The position numbers and the translations under genes are program-made. Positions 11,574-22,321 of a DNA stretch of 64,000 nucleotides are shown here, piece after piece (within the stretch, counting starts at the first letter, position 1; every line of letters starts with the position of its first letter). The notes under the pieces were generated by a model. That model had not been told where the DNA came from and did not search any database. It saw nothing but the letters and a program-made list of their open reading frames with translations. Source of the stretch: Spiroplasma endosymbiont of Poecilobothrus nobilitatus (GTDB taxonomy: Bacteria; Bacillota_I; Bacilli_A; Mycoplasmatales; Mycoplasmataceae). The DNA lies in contig NZ_OZ034915.1 of assembly GCF_964030655.1 (NCBI RefSeq), forward strand, positions 248,001 to 312,000, in the 5' to 3' direction.

Positions 11574-13682
11574 ATGGCAAAACAAGTATTTAAAAAAAAA
11601 ATAAATAATCAGGAACTAATTGTTGAGCATGGCCAATTAGCAAAACAAGCAAGTGGTTCAATTTTAGTGCGTTATGGTGAAACTGTTGTTTTAGTAACAG
11701 CAACAGTTAATAACAAACTTAGTGAAGGTGATTTTTTTCCTTTAACAGTTGTTTTTCAAGAAAAATTATATTCAGTCGGGAAAATTCCGGGTGGATTTTT
11801 AAAACGAGAAGGGAAACCATCTGAATATGGTACTTTATCAGCGCGAGTAATTGACCGTACTTTACGGCCATTATTTTCAGAAAATTTTCGTAATGAAGTT
11901 CAAATTGTTATTAATGTTCTTGCTGTTGATAATGATCATGATGTGCGGGTGGTTAGTTTATTTGCGGCATCATTAGCACTTGGCACTTCTAAAATTCCAT
12001 TTGCTGGTTCAGTAGCGGGAGCATTGGTAACTGTTGATCAAAAAAATAATATTATTATTAATCCAACATTAGAACAAATTAATAATGGCAAAATGGAATT
12101 AATTCTTGCCGGAACAGCGGAGGCAATTAATATGGTTGAAGCGGGGGCAAAAGAAGTTTCTGAAAGTTTAGTGTTGCAAGCAATTTTAGCGGGTCATGAT
12201 GTTATTCAACAATTAATTGCTTTTCAGCATGAAATTATTGCAAAAGTTGGGGTTCCGAAAATGGAAGTTGAGTTGTTTCAAATTCGTCCTGAAATTATTA
12301 CTTATGTTAATAACAATTATGCAAAAGAGTTAATTACAGCTGCTCGAATTAAAAAAAAAACAAAACGTTATGAAACAATTGAACATTTAGTTGAACAAGC
12401 AATTAATAATTATCCTATACTAGTTCCACTTTCAGAAAAAGAACAGAAACAATTGACTGTAGAATTAAAAACAGCCTTACATAATATTATTCGCCAAGAA
12501 GTGCGCCGCCAAATTTTAATTGATAAAACACGCTTAGATGGACGAAAATTAGATCAAATTCGCCCATTAAGTAGTAAAATTGATATATTACCAGTTGTTC
12601 ATGGTAGTGCTTTGTTTACTAGGGGCGAAACACAAGTTTTATCAGTTGTAACATTAGGTGCACTAGGTGAAAATCAAATTATTGATGGAATTACCGATGA
12701 AGAAGGTAAACGTTTTATGCATCATTATAACTTTCCGCCATTTTCAGTTGGTGAAACTGGGCAGATTGGTCATCCTTCACGGCGAGAAATTGGTCATGGC
12801 GCATTAGGAGAAAAAGCATTATTACAAATTATTCCTAGTGAAAAAGTGTTTCCATATACAATTCGAATTGTTTCCGAAGTTTTAGAATCAAATGGCAGTA
12901 CTTCACAAGCATCAATTTGTGCTGCTACATTAGCTTTAATGGCGGCTGGAGTGCCAATTACAGCTCCAGTAGTTGGGGTTGCAATGGGTTTAATTAAAGA
13001 AAAAAATAACTATACTATTTTGACTGATATTCAAGGGATGGAAGATCATCTTGGTGATATGGACTTTAAAGTAGCCGGAACTGCGAATGGAATTTGTGCC
13101 TTACAAATGGATATTAAAATTGCAGGAATTAACAAGGCAATTCTCCAAGAAGCTTTAATGGCGGCAAAAAAAGCGCGGTTAACAATTTTAGATAATGTTT
13201 TAGCAACTATTTCTGAACCACGAGCACATTTAGCACCAACAGCACCAAAAATTAAAACATTTATGATTCCTGTTGATAAGATTCGGCAAGTTATTGGTCC
13301 GGGTGGTAAAATAATTACAGCTATTATTGAAAAATCAGATGATGTTAAAATTGATATTGAGGATGATGGCCAAGTGACAATTTACCATAAAGAAATCACA
13401 GCGATTGAAAAAGCATATCAGTTAATTAAAGCAATTGCAATGCCAGTTATTGTTGGTAAAGAAATAATTGGATCAGTTGTTAAAATTGAAAAATTTGGTG
13501 TTTTTGTTAATTTAAAAGAAAATCTTGATGGTTTAATTCATATTTCTAAATTAGCTAAACAGCATGTTGAAAAAGCAGAAGATATTGTTCAATTAAACGA
13601 TATTGTTAAAGTTAAAGTAATAGAAATTGATGGGAAAGGGAAAATTAAGTTACAATTAATTGAAATATTACCTAAAAAGTAA
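11574..13682 (+). CDS. pnp: Polyribonucleotide nucleotidyltransferase (PNPase)
   Basis: 702 residues, normal for PNPase: two RNase PH domains, an alpha-helical linker, then KH (VIGPGGK near residue 575) and S1 (IIGSVVKIEKFGVFVNL near 630) domains. The catalytic second core has the FPPFSVGETGQIG and RREIGHGALGEKAL motifs. It degrades RNA 3' to 5' by phosphorolysis. ATG 11574 follows GAGAGGA at 11554-11560; TTG 11571 is an alternative start. A longer open frame upstream has no ribosome site and crosses the divergent gene. Confidence 0.96.
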   Translation: MAKQVFKKKINNQELIVEHGQLAKQASGSILVRYGETVVLVTATVNNKLSEGDFFPLTVVFQEKLYSVGKIPGGFLKREGKPSEYGTLSARVIDRTLRPLFSENFRNEVQIVINVLAVDNDHDVRVVSLFAASLALGTSKIPFAGSVAGALVTVDQKNNIIINPTLEQINNGKMELILAGTAEAINMVEAGAKEVSESLVLQAILAGHDVIQQLIAFQHEIIAKVGVPKMEVELFQIRPEIITYVNNNYAKELITAARIKKKTKRYETIEHLVEQAINNYPILVPLSEKEQKQLTVELKTALHNIIRQEVRRQILIDKTRLDGRKLDQIRPLSSKIDILPVVHGSALFTRGETQVLSVVTLGALGENQIIDGITDEEGKRFMHHYNFPPFSVGETGQIGHPSRREIGHGALGEKALLQIIPSEKVFPYTIRIVSEVLESNGSTSQASICAATLALMAAGVPITAPVVGVAMGLIKEKNNYTILTDIQGMEDHLGDMDFKVAGTANGICALQMDIKIAGINKAILQEALMAAKKARLTILDNVLATISEPRAHLAPTAPKIKTFMIPVDKIRQVIGPGGKIITAIIEKSDDVKIDIEDDGQVTIYHKEITAIEKAYQLIKAIAMPVIVGKEIIGSVVKIEKFGVFVNLKENLDGLIHISKLAKQHVEKAEDIVQLNDIVKVKVIEIDGKGKIKLQLIEILPKK

Positions 13683-13761
13683 CTTAATTTTTTAATTTTG
13701 GTTCTTAAATAAATAACTAAAATATTTGTTATAATTAAATAAAGAGTTAGGAGATTTAATT

Positions 13762-14766
13762 ATGAGTAAAATTGCAATTGATATGATGGGAACTGATTTA
13801 GGCATTAAACCAATTATCGACGCTTTGAAAGTTTTTATGAAGAAATATGACGATGTTACTTTTATTTTAATTGGAGCCGAGAAGGAACTGAAGGCTGCCA
13901 CAGCAGCAGCAAAATTAGATAATACAAAATATGAAATTTTTGCTACAACAGAAGTAATTGCAATGACAGAAGGTATGATTGAAATTCGTCGTAAGCCAAA
14001 TAGTTCAATGGTTCGTGGAACTGAATTATTGCGTGATCAAAAAGTAAATGCTTTGGTATCCGGTGGTTCAACTGCAGCTTTTTTAGCAGCGTGTCATTTT
14101 ATTGTGGGGGAAATTTCGGGAGTTTCACGGCCAGCTTTTATGCCTTTTATTCCAACAGTTAACAAGAGAAAGTCTGTTTTAATGCTAGATGTTGGTGCTA
14201 ATTTAGAAAATGATGCCCAAGATCTTGTTAATTTTGCAATTATGGCTAGTGTTTATGCGCAAGAAATTATGCACAATCCAAAACCAAGCGTGGCAATCTT
14301 AAATATTGGTGAAGAAGCATCAAAAGGAAAAGAATATCATAAAGAAGCTTATAAATTATTAACAAATAATAAAAAAATTTTTTTTAAAGGAAATATTGAA
14401 TCGCGTGATATTACTAGTGATGTTGTTGATATTATTGTAACAGATGGTTTTACTGGTAATATTGCTCTAAAAACATTGGAAGGAATGGCTAAAAATTTAA
14501 TGGGTGTTATTAAACGCGAATTAACAAAGAATTTTTATCGAAAATTAAAAGCTTTTTCGTTACGAAAATCTTTTCGGGGAGTTCGTGAAACCTTTGATTA
14601 TCGAAATAATGCAGCGGCATTAGTCTTAGGATTAAAAGCAATTGCTGTTAAAACTCATGGTAGTAGTGATGAAAAATCATGAATTAGTACTTTAGAATTA
14701 ACTCGTACCGCAGTTGTCAATGATTTTGTACAAAAAATGACAGTAAAATTGTTAAAGGGGGATTAA
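13762..14766 (+). CDS. plsX: Phosphate acyltransferase PlsX
   Basis: 334 residues, typical of PlsX, which converts acyl-ACP to acyl-phosphate for phospholipid synthesis. Landmarks: [11 protein letters not shown] at the N terminus, [13 protein letters not shown](D)VGAN, and [18 protein letters not shown] membrane-associated basic region lies near 245-265. TTAGGAG precedes ATG 13762. An extended -10 (TGTTATAAT, 13727-13735) gives it its own promoter after pnp. rnc follows 7 bp downstream, the common plsX-rnc arrangement here without acpP between. Confidence 0.95.
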
Positions 14767-14773
14767 TTATACG

Positions 14774-15523
14774 ATGCAGTTTATAAACAAACAGCCAGAA
14801 CAACTTTTTTTTGAATTAAAATCTTTTTTTAAACAGTATCATGTTTTTATTAAAGAGCCACAATATTATTTAGAAGCCTTAACCCATAATTCTTATGCAA
14901 ATGAACATAATTTAAGTTATACTTATCAACGAATGGAATTTTTGGGTGATGCAATTTTAACAAAAGAAATTTCCTTATACTTATTTTTAAGTTTTCCTGA
15001 TAAAAATGAAGGTGAAATTACTAATTTACGTAGTAAAATTGTTCGTGAAGGAACATTAGCAGAATTAGTTCGTCGAATGAATTGAGCACCTTTCTTATTA
15101 TTAGGAAAAGGAGAAATTAAAACAAAAGGATATGAAAAAAATCGTATTTTAGCTGATATTTATGAGTCAATGATTGCTGCATTATATCTTGATTTGGGTG
15201 AAGAGGTTGTTCGTAATTTTATTAATGATACCCTTATTCAAATGGTTTCTAATCCTGGTTTTTTTGATCAAATTCGAGATTACAAAACTGAATTACAAGA
15301 ATTTTTACAAGCTGGTGATGCGCGAACATTAGAATATAAATTAATTAAAGAATCGCCACCATTAGAAGGAAATCGAGTTTTATATACTGTGGTTGCAGAA
15401 ATTGGGGGAATTCGTTATGGCGAAGGATGCGGTTATACTCATAAAGAAGCTGAGCAATTAGCTGCTCGTGATGCGCTACAAAAATTAGCAACAAAATCAA
15501 AATATCATTTCGAAAATAAATAA
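14774..15523 (+). CDS. rnc: Ribonuclease III
   Basis: 249 residues. The catalytic RNase III domain carries the signature [10 protein letters not shown] with the metal-binding Glu/Asp residues, and the second Glu of the pair in [16 protein letters not shown] double-stranded RNA-binding domain occupies about 155-240. It cleaves rRNA precursors and structured RNA. It is probably co-transcribed with plsX (ribosome site AAAGGGGGA overlaps the plsX end). One TGA Trp at 15083. Confidence 0.96.
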
Positions 15524-15570
15524 CAATGTAATATGATTAAACCAATTTAAATATATAGAGATGAAAAGTA

Positions 15571-16469
15571 ATGATGATAAGACATTTGTTTAAGAATTTT
15601 TGATTAAGTTTTACTAGAAATAGTTTACAAGTTTTGGGACTATTTTTAATGTTAGGAATTATTATTACCTTGTTTGGGGGAATGATTATGTAAATCAGTT
15701 TAAGTGTGGCTCAATTAGTATTGATTAGTAATGACTTGTATGATACTAATATTTCATTTCAATTTAATCATAATTTAGAAATTGTTTCAAACCATCAAAA
15801 TTTATCATATGGTTTAAACAATATTAATTATATTAACGAGGAGATGGAGAGTTAGACAATAATAAAGTAGAAAGTCCTTATTTTCAGTTAAAACCAAATG
15901 GCAAAGATACTTATCAAATTGTATTGGATTCAGAAAGTAACCAGCCAGGAAAATGACTTGCTTCAAATAGTTCAAATTCATATTTTATGGAACAGTTAAA
16001 GGAAAAAGGTGAAGTAATATTAAACTTTAGTACTAATATTGTTCCTGATAGTGTTTATTTTTTTAGTAATGCTGATTATCATGAATTGCTTAGTTATTTA
16101 CAAAATCCAGCCAACTTAATTTCATTCGTAAGTTCACCAGATAATCCTTGATTAGTAACAGATACATTAATTTTTACTAATGCTTATAAGGATTTTAGTA
16201 CAAATCAGAAACGAATTTATGACTTACAAACACGTCTTTTAAATTCCGTTATTATTGGTTCAGTTTCTGATCGTGCTCTAATGAGTGAAACAATGCGACT
16301 TTACGATATTTTTAAAGCAGAAAACTTTTATATTCAAAGTTTGCAACCATATTATTTGACAACACCAATTATGGTAAAAGGAAATTATCAATATTTTTTA
16401 AATTATAAGGTAATCGATGATTACCCTCCAATTATTATTAATAATTCTTATGCTTCACATAATAAAATC
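15571..16469 (+). pseudogene. Membrane protein with large extracytoplasmic domain (ABC-permease/FtsX-like?), broken
   Basis: ATG 15571 opens a basic N terminus and one transmembrane helix (about residues 13-36), then a hydrophilic domain, the opening layout of Spiroplasma permease-like proteins. It has an in-frame TAA at 15691, a frameshift near 15840-15855 (frame changes from that of 15571 to that of 16281) and a cut at 16470 by MITE copy 2. No family motif is secure, so the permease suggestion is inference only. Confidence 0.5.
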
Positions 16470-16642
16470 GATAGCATTACAAAAGCTGAGATTTTACAAA
16501 AAAATATAAATAAAAACAACTAAACAAATTAAATAAATTTACTAAAAACCTAATATTAAGCATTTTTTTTGCATTACTTAATTAATAAGTAAATTTAATT
16601 TTGTTTGTTATACTTACAAACCTTAACTTTTTTCTTACTATC
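16470..16642 (-). repeat. MITE-like repeat, copy 2
   Basis: 173-bp inverted copy of the element at 2650-2822 and 43068-43239, starting GATAGCATTAC and ending CTTACTATC. It joins a broken membrane-protein gene on its left to an IS-B remnant on its right. The flanking 8-mers (ATAAAATC, GATATTTT) do not match, so recombination or deletion has occurred across it. Confidence 0.85.
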
Positions 16643-17024
16643 GATATTTTGCTTTGTTATTTTTAATGATTGCTATTTTTTGCCGATTATCAGTGCGGCT
16701 TGCTTTAAAATGTCATTTTCCATTTCTAATTATTTAACTTTTTTACGTAATTGAATTAATTCGTTTTCTTCTGGCGTTCTATTGTCTTTAGCTTTAAATG
16801 AGCCCGAGTTGCTAAATTGGTGATCTCATTTCCAAACAGTAGATTTACCAATTTGATAATCATTGACTAATTGTTCAGGAGTTTGACCCATTTTGTAAAG
16901 ACCAACAATTTGTTGCTTAAATTCATCATTATAATGATTCTTTGCCATAATTACACCTCCATTGTATTTTAATTATAAATATTTACTCTACATTATTGTT
17001 GTCCAATTTATCTTAAACCATCCA
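16643..17024 (-). mobile_element. IS-B copy B2, remnant with orfA
   Basis: Matches the orfA end of IS-B copy B1 (58.27-58.66 kb). OrfA starts at 16948 (MAKNHYNDEFKQQIVGLYKMG, helix-turn-helix; Trp codons TGA) and has an in-frame TAA where B1 has CAA (Gln). The outer end is the ...ACCATCCA terminal repeat at 17024. orfB and the other end are missing, cut at MITE copy 2. Confidence 0.85.
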
Positions 17025-17025
17025 C

Positions 17026-17112
17026 AATAATTTAAATAAAACATTTAGAGTGCCAGTTGATTATGTAATTCCAGCACCAAAGCCAGAATCTAAACCAAAC
17101 TCACAAGGTTAA
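17026..17112 (+). pseudogene. Orphan C-terminal coding fragment, Pro/Lys-rich
   Basis: After the IS-B end a frame reads VPVDYVIPAPKPESKPNSQG and stops at 17110. It looks like the tail of a surface or viral protein cut off by the IS. There is no start and no known family. Confidence 0.3.
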
Positions 17113-17190
17113 TAGAAAATGAATTTACTAATATTACGAGTTTTAACTTTATTAGTATCTAATTTAGAAAATAAACCTTTAATAAGTAAA

Positions 17191-17346
17191 TTGGTAGTCG
17201 GAAAAAAGCTTAGGTTTTATAAAAATTATAAATAAAGTAATTAAATATAAATTAAAGTAATCGCTCTAATAAACGATTACTTTAATTTATATTTAATTAC
17301 TTTATTTATAATTTTTATAAAACCTAAGCTTTTTTCCGACTACCAA
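17191..17346. repeat. Perfect 73-bp inverted repeat with 10-nt loop
   Basis: The left arm 17191-17263 and right arm 17274-17346 are perfectly complementary over 73 bases; the loop is CTCTAATAAA. As RNA or single-stranded DNA it would form a very stable hairpin. It sits between the orphan fragment and the end of the minus-strand gene at 17442. It is much longer than any terminator in this window. Confidence 0.95.
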
Positions 17347-17441
17347 AATTCATAAATTTAAGACAAAACTACTAAATTTTTTAAAAATAAATTATATTGA
17401 ACATTTATTTTATTGATGTTATAATGATATCAAATAAACTG

Positions 17442-17879
17442 CTACACTTCATAGTAAAATTTACATCCTAAAATAGAAAACACAACAGCATAAATTAAAG
17501 CAAAACCAAAGTTAATTCCAAGCGTAGCAAGCAGAATAAAACCTTTTTTCTTTAAATATCAGACATAACCATTATATTCAGTTTTCAAATGTGAATATTT
17601 TGTAATAATATGAAAACCAAGGTCTGCTTGTCAGGGCGCTAATTCTTTTGTTGCATTTAGTTTTCGGAGTGGATTTTTAACTAGAATTCAGTTAGTAATA
17701 AACATTACTAAAATAATAATAATTAGAATACCAAAGAAAATTTGGGATAAGTCACTATTACTTAATTGTAATTGTTTTTGACATAATATTAGTGGAATCA
17801 TGATGCTAACTTGGATTAATAAAAAAATGATATTAGTAATTAAACTAATAATTCAAAAATTTTTAAGAGATGTTTTCAT
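17442..17879 (-). CDS. Small membrane protein, three predicted transmembrane helices
   Basis: 145 residues read through several TGA Trp codons. Hydrophobic helices at about 10-35, 48-68 and 118-140; the middle stretch is polar (LNATKELAPWQADLGFHII). No ribosome site of note precedes ATG 17879, which lies 41 bp after the nitroreductase stop, so it may be a second gene in that unit. The family is not recognised. The intact frame across 145 codons and conserved use of TGA for Trp support a real gene. Confidence 0.65.
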
Positions 17880-17920
17880 TAGTTAATTAAATTTTTTAGT
17901 AAAATTTTTATTGAGTAAGT

Positions 17921-18559
17921 TTAAAAAATGCTAACAAATTCATCCTCAGCAATTCGTAAGCGAGGGAAACTTGTTCTTTTAACATTATCATCATAATATC
18001 CAAATAGCATTCCTAATGATAAATGTCATTTTGTTGGGTCCACAATATTATGTTCTGTAAAGAATGAGGTTGCCTGCAGTGGCATAATTCCGCCCATAAT
18101 ACTTGATCCAATTTTTAATTCAGCAGCTTGTAATGCCATAAAACTAGCGACAATATGTACTTGTTCATCAGAAAACATATCTGGACTTGGATAACTTTTT
18201 AAGTAATTACTCATTCCTCGCACATTTGTTTTTAATGTTTCACCACTAAAAATTCGTTCTAAGCGATTGGTTAAAAATTCTTCAGATGTTAAATAATCAC
18301 CATTTGTTCCTAATAGTAATGCTAAAATTGGGGCATCTTTTATTTTTTGCTGATTGCCAGGCATAAAACAGTTTAATGCTGCTTGTTCTTTTAATTTCTG
18401 TTCTTTGATAATAATAACTTTTACTGGTTCTAAGCCATTAGAACTAGGTGCTAAGGCTCCAGTTGTTAAAATTGTTTTTAAATTACTTTCACTAACTGCT
18501 TTTGTTTTATCATAGATTTTAATTGCTTTTCGAAACTTTGCTGCTTCTTGCACGCTCAT
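17921..18559 (-). CDS. Nitroreductase-family flavoprotein
   Basis: 212 residues. The N-terminal FRKAIKIYD segment resembles the R.S.R.F/Y pattern of FMN-binding nitroreductases. LAPSSNGLEPVKVIII and the Gly-rich GSSIMGG near the C-terminal third match the family's FMN pocket. It is likely a homodimeric NAD(P)H-dependent oxidoreductase for quinones or nitro compounds. ATG 18559 follows GGGGGAAA. It is divergent from leuS. Confidence 0.85.
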
Positions 18560-18696
18560 GATTTTCCCCCATTCTGTAATTTATTTATAAATTTATTATA
18601 CGCTAATAAAAATGTAATTAAAAGTGCTTAAATTACTAACAAATTTCGGAACAATGTTATAATTAAAAATATAAAAATTTAGAAAGGGTAATAAAT

Positions 18697-21114
18697 ATGG
18701 AATTTTCGCATAAAGAAATTGAACAAAAATGACAACAATATTGAGAAGAACATCAAACTTTTAAAACAACAAATAATTCAGAGCAAAAAGCTTATATTTT
18801 AGATATGTTTCCATATCCATCAGGAGCAGGTTTACATGTTGGACATCCAAAAGGATATGTTGCAACTGATGTAATTAGTCGTATGCGAAAATTGCAAGGT
18901 TATGATGTTTTGCATCCAATTGGTTGAGATGCATTTGGTTTACCAGCTGAACAATACGCCTTACAAACAGGGAATGATCCAGCGCAATTTACTTTGCAAA
19001 ACATTGCTAATTTTCGTAACCAATTAAAAGCACTTGGTTTTAGTTATGACTATGAAAAAGAAGTTAATACTTCTTCGCCAGAGTTTTTTAAAACAACACA
19101 ATTAATTTTTGAATTATTATATCAAAATGGATTAGCTGAGATGTGTGATGTTGATGTTAATTGATGTCCTGAATTAGGTACAGTCTTAGCTAATGAAGAA
19201 GTCTTGAATATTAATGGAAAAATGGTTTCTGAACGTGGACATTTTCCAGTTTTTAAGAAACCAATGCGACAATGAGTTTTAAAAATTACTGCCTATGCAG
19301 AAAAATTATTAGCAGGATTAGATGAAGTTGATTGACCAGAATCAGTTAAAGAGTTACAACGAAATTGAATTGGAAAAACAGTTGGTGCTGAAATTAAGTT
19401 TGCGGTCCAAAATAATCCAGAAATTATTAATGTTTTTATAACCCGTGCTGATACAATTTTTGGTGTTGAGTATCTTGTTTTAGCACCTGAGCATCCATTA
19501 GTTTCAAAATTAACAACACCTGAATATGAAGCTGCTGTTACAAAATTTTTAGCAGCAACAAAAGCAAAAACGGACTTAGATCGTCAAGATATTAGTAAAG
19601 AAAAAAATGGAATGTTTATTGGTAGTTATGCTATTAATCCAATTAATGAAAAGTTTATTCCAATTTGAATTGCTGATTATGTGTTACCATTTTATGCAAC
19701 TGGAGCCGTGATGGCTATTCCAGGTCATGATGAACGGGATTATTTATTTGCTTTAAAATATCATTTACCAATTAGTTATGTTGTTGAAGGAAAACATCAT
19801 AATAAATTACATAATAAATATGGTAAACATATTAATTCTGATTTTTTGAATGGTTTAATGACAGAAGAAGTGACAAAAAAAGCAATTGATGTTTTAACAG
19901 CAGCTGGAAAAGCAAAAGTTAAAACTACTTATAAGCTTCGTGATTGGTTATTTTCTCGTCAACGATATTGAGGAGAACCTTTCCCAATTATTCATTGAGA
20001 AGACGGTTCAATTAGTTTAATTGATGAAATAGAATTACCGTTAGAATTACCAAAAATGACAAATATTAAACCATCACAAACGGGAGAATCACCATTAGCT
20101 AATGCAACAGAATGATTAACTGTTATTGATAGTACCGGAAAAAAAGGCCGCCGAGAAACTAATACGATGCCACAATGAGCAGGTAGTTGTTGATATTATT
20201 TAGCTTATATTTTAATGGAAGATAATCAGCTGTTAGATTTACGTAGTTCCAAAGCACAAGCTTTGTTAAAAAAATGATTACCAGTTGATTTATATGTTGG
20301 TGGGCAAGAACATGCTGTTTTGCATTTATTATATTCACGTTTTTGACATAAATTTTTATATGACCAAAAATTAGTTCCAACTTCTGAACCATTTTATAAA
20401 TTAGTTAATCAAGGAATGATTTTAGGGACAGATGGTTCAAAAATGAGTAAATCAAAAGGAAATGTGATTAATCCTGATGATATTATTAAATCACATGGGG
20501 CTGATACATTACGTTTATATGAAATGTTTATGGGACCAATTGAAGCATCATTGCCTTTAAATCCAAATGGGTTAGATTCAGCACGAAAATGATTAGATCG
20601 AGTTTATCGTCTTATTAAAAATAATAATTTTTCGCAAGATAATAATCATGAGTTAGATTTTGTTTATCATAGAATGGTTAAAAAAGGCACAGAAATGTTA
20701 GAAAAATTAAGTTTTAATACAGCAATTTCACAACTAATGGTCTTTATTAATGCTTGTTATAAAATAAAAGGTCCAATTTATCAACCATATTTTGAAGGGT
20801 TTACTAAAATGTTTAGTTTGTTTGCCCCACATTTAGCAGAAGAAATTTGAGCAAAATTAAATCAACAATCATCGGTTGCATTGTCAACATGACCAACATA
20901 TGATGAAAAATATTTACAAAAAAATGAGGTTATAATTGCAGTTCAAGTTAATGGTAAATTACGTGCTAAATTAGAAGTGCCACTTGATACATCAGAAGAA
21001 GAATTATCAGCTTTTGCTAAAGCTAATAGCAATGTTCAAACCTTTTTAGATAAGCATGAGATTATTAAAGAAATTATTATTAAAAATAAAATTGTTAATT
21101 TTGTTATAAAATAG
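18697..21114 (+). CDS. leuS: Leucyl-tRNA synthetase
   Basis: 805 residues, class I synthetase. HIGH-type motif [12 protein letters not shown] near residue 49, KMSKS motif (SKMSKSKGN) near 585, and the CP1 editing domain with the T-rich [19 protein letters not shown] segment. About 17 Trp codons are TGA, and only TGA, which chops the frame under the standard code. An extended -10 (TGTTATAAT, 18652-18660) lies just upstream; AGAAAGGG precedes ATG 18697. The 5' leader is too short for a T-box. Confidence 0.97.
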
Positions 21115-21154
21115 ATAGAAAAAATATTAATTATTTAATCAAAGGAGAAAAGTA

Positions 21155-22234
21155 ATGAAATTTGTTCGTTCTAACAATGGACTATGAGGTTTTTTTGACC
21201 CAGCGGGTTCATATCTGCCAGGCGCTGTTTGAACTGACCAGTGATTTTTTAAAGGTCATAATTATGTCTTTCAATTAGTCGGCATTAGTATTTTTGTTTT
21301 AATTATTGGCTCATTATTTGTTTGTAGAAAGTATTATGCAAAAACTGTTAATTGAAAATGGTTTCGGATTTCAATCGGGATTTATCAAATTATAACTTAT
21401 TTCTTAACATATGCGATTTGAGTAACTTATTTAGCAATTGTTTTAAAAACAGAGTGAATTTGAGGACCGGTGGGACATTCGCAAATTCGTGGTTTAAGTG
21501 AAGTTATGCCATTACACTTATGTAGTTTACACCAGCTATTATCGGGCTTTATCTTAATTTTTCCTAGTCGAAAATTTTTTGAAGTTGTTGCTCCTTCAGC
21601 AATTGTTTTACCAATTTTAGCAATTATAACGCCAGTTAATGGTTATTGAAGTTTAGATAATTTCTTTTACTATAATTACTTTATTCTTCATACATTAATT
21701 ATTTTTGCTTATTTATATGTTTATAAATATGGTTTAGTTGGAAAGCCTTATAGTGGTTTATTATTTAAATGACAGTTATTATGATTAACATTATTTTCTA
21801 TTATTGCAGTAATTTGAGACTGAATTTTTAAAACAAACCAATTATTTGTGGGACCAAGTAGCGGTGAACCATGAAACAATGGCGGTTTTAATGTTGGTGG
21901 TTGAAATACAAACTTTATTGGTGCAAAATATATGTGGCCATTTGCTTGATTACCAATGTTTTTCTTAGGGATTGTAATTGTTTCATTAACCCATATTTTA
22001 TTATTTTATCTACCACAAAGTTTTTTATATGATAAAAAAACAAAAAAATTAGAATCTGTTCCTCGCGGCGTATGTAATAAATTTCATGCTAAAGAAAGAT
22101 TAACTTACATTACTTTTACTTTTAAATATATTTTTTGACCAGATAATAAAATTCATTATCATATTAATCAAAATAATTTATTAAAATTTACTGATATTGA
22201 ATTATTAACAATTCGCAATAAGAATAATAGTTAG
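21155..22234 (+). CDS. YwaF/TIGR02206-like integral membrane protein
   Basis: 359 residues, seven or more transmembrane segments, very Trp-rich with TGA codons. The central PLHLCSLHQLLSG motif matches the His/Cys signature of YwaF-like (TMEM164-related) membrane proteins. The function in bacteria is uncertain; the motif suggests a membrane-embedded acyltransferase-like activity, by family inference. AAAGGAGAAAAG precedes ATG 21155. A 13-bp terminator hairpin overlaps the stop. Confidence 0.7.
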
Positions 22235-22251
22235 CTTTGCTAACTATTATT
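22223..22251 (+). terminator. Terminator overlapping the end of the YwaF-like gene
   Basis: AATAATAGTTAGC pairs perfectly with GCTAACTATTATT around a TTT loop; the stop codon TAG (22232) lies in the 5' arm. A short T-rich tail follows. Confidence 0.85.
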
Positions 22252-22321
22252 TATTTAATTAAGTTTTCAATTTAAAATAAAGGTATAATATAAGTAAATG
22301 AAAGAAAAGGTTGTGAGAACA

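Noticed and set aside
18560-18696. T-box leader before leuS
   Set aside because: The promoter lies within 50 bp of the start; there is no room for the specifier and antiterminator stems.
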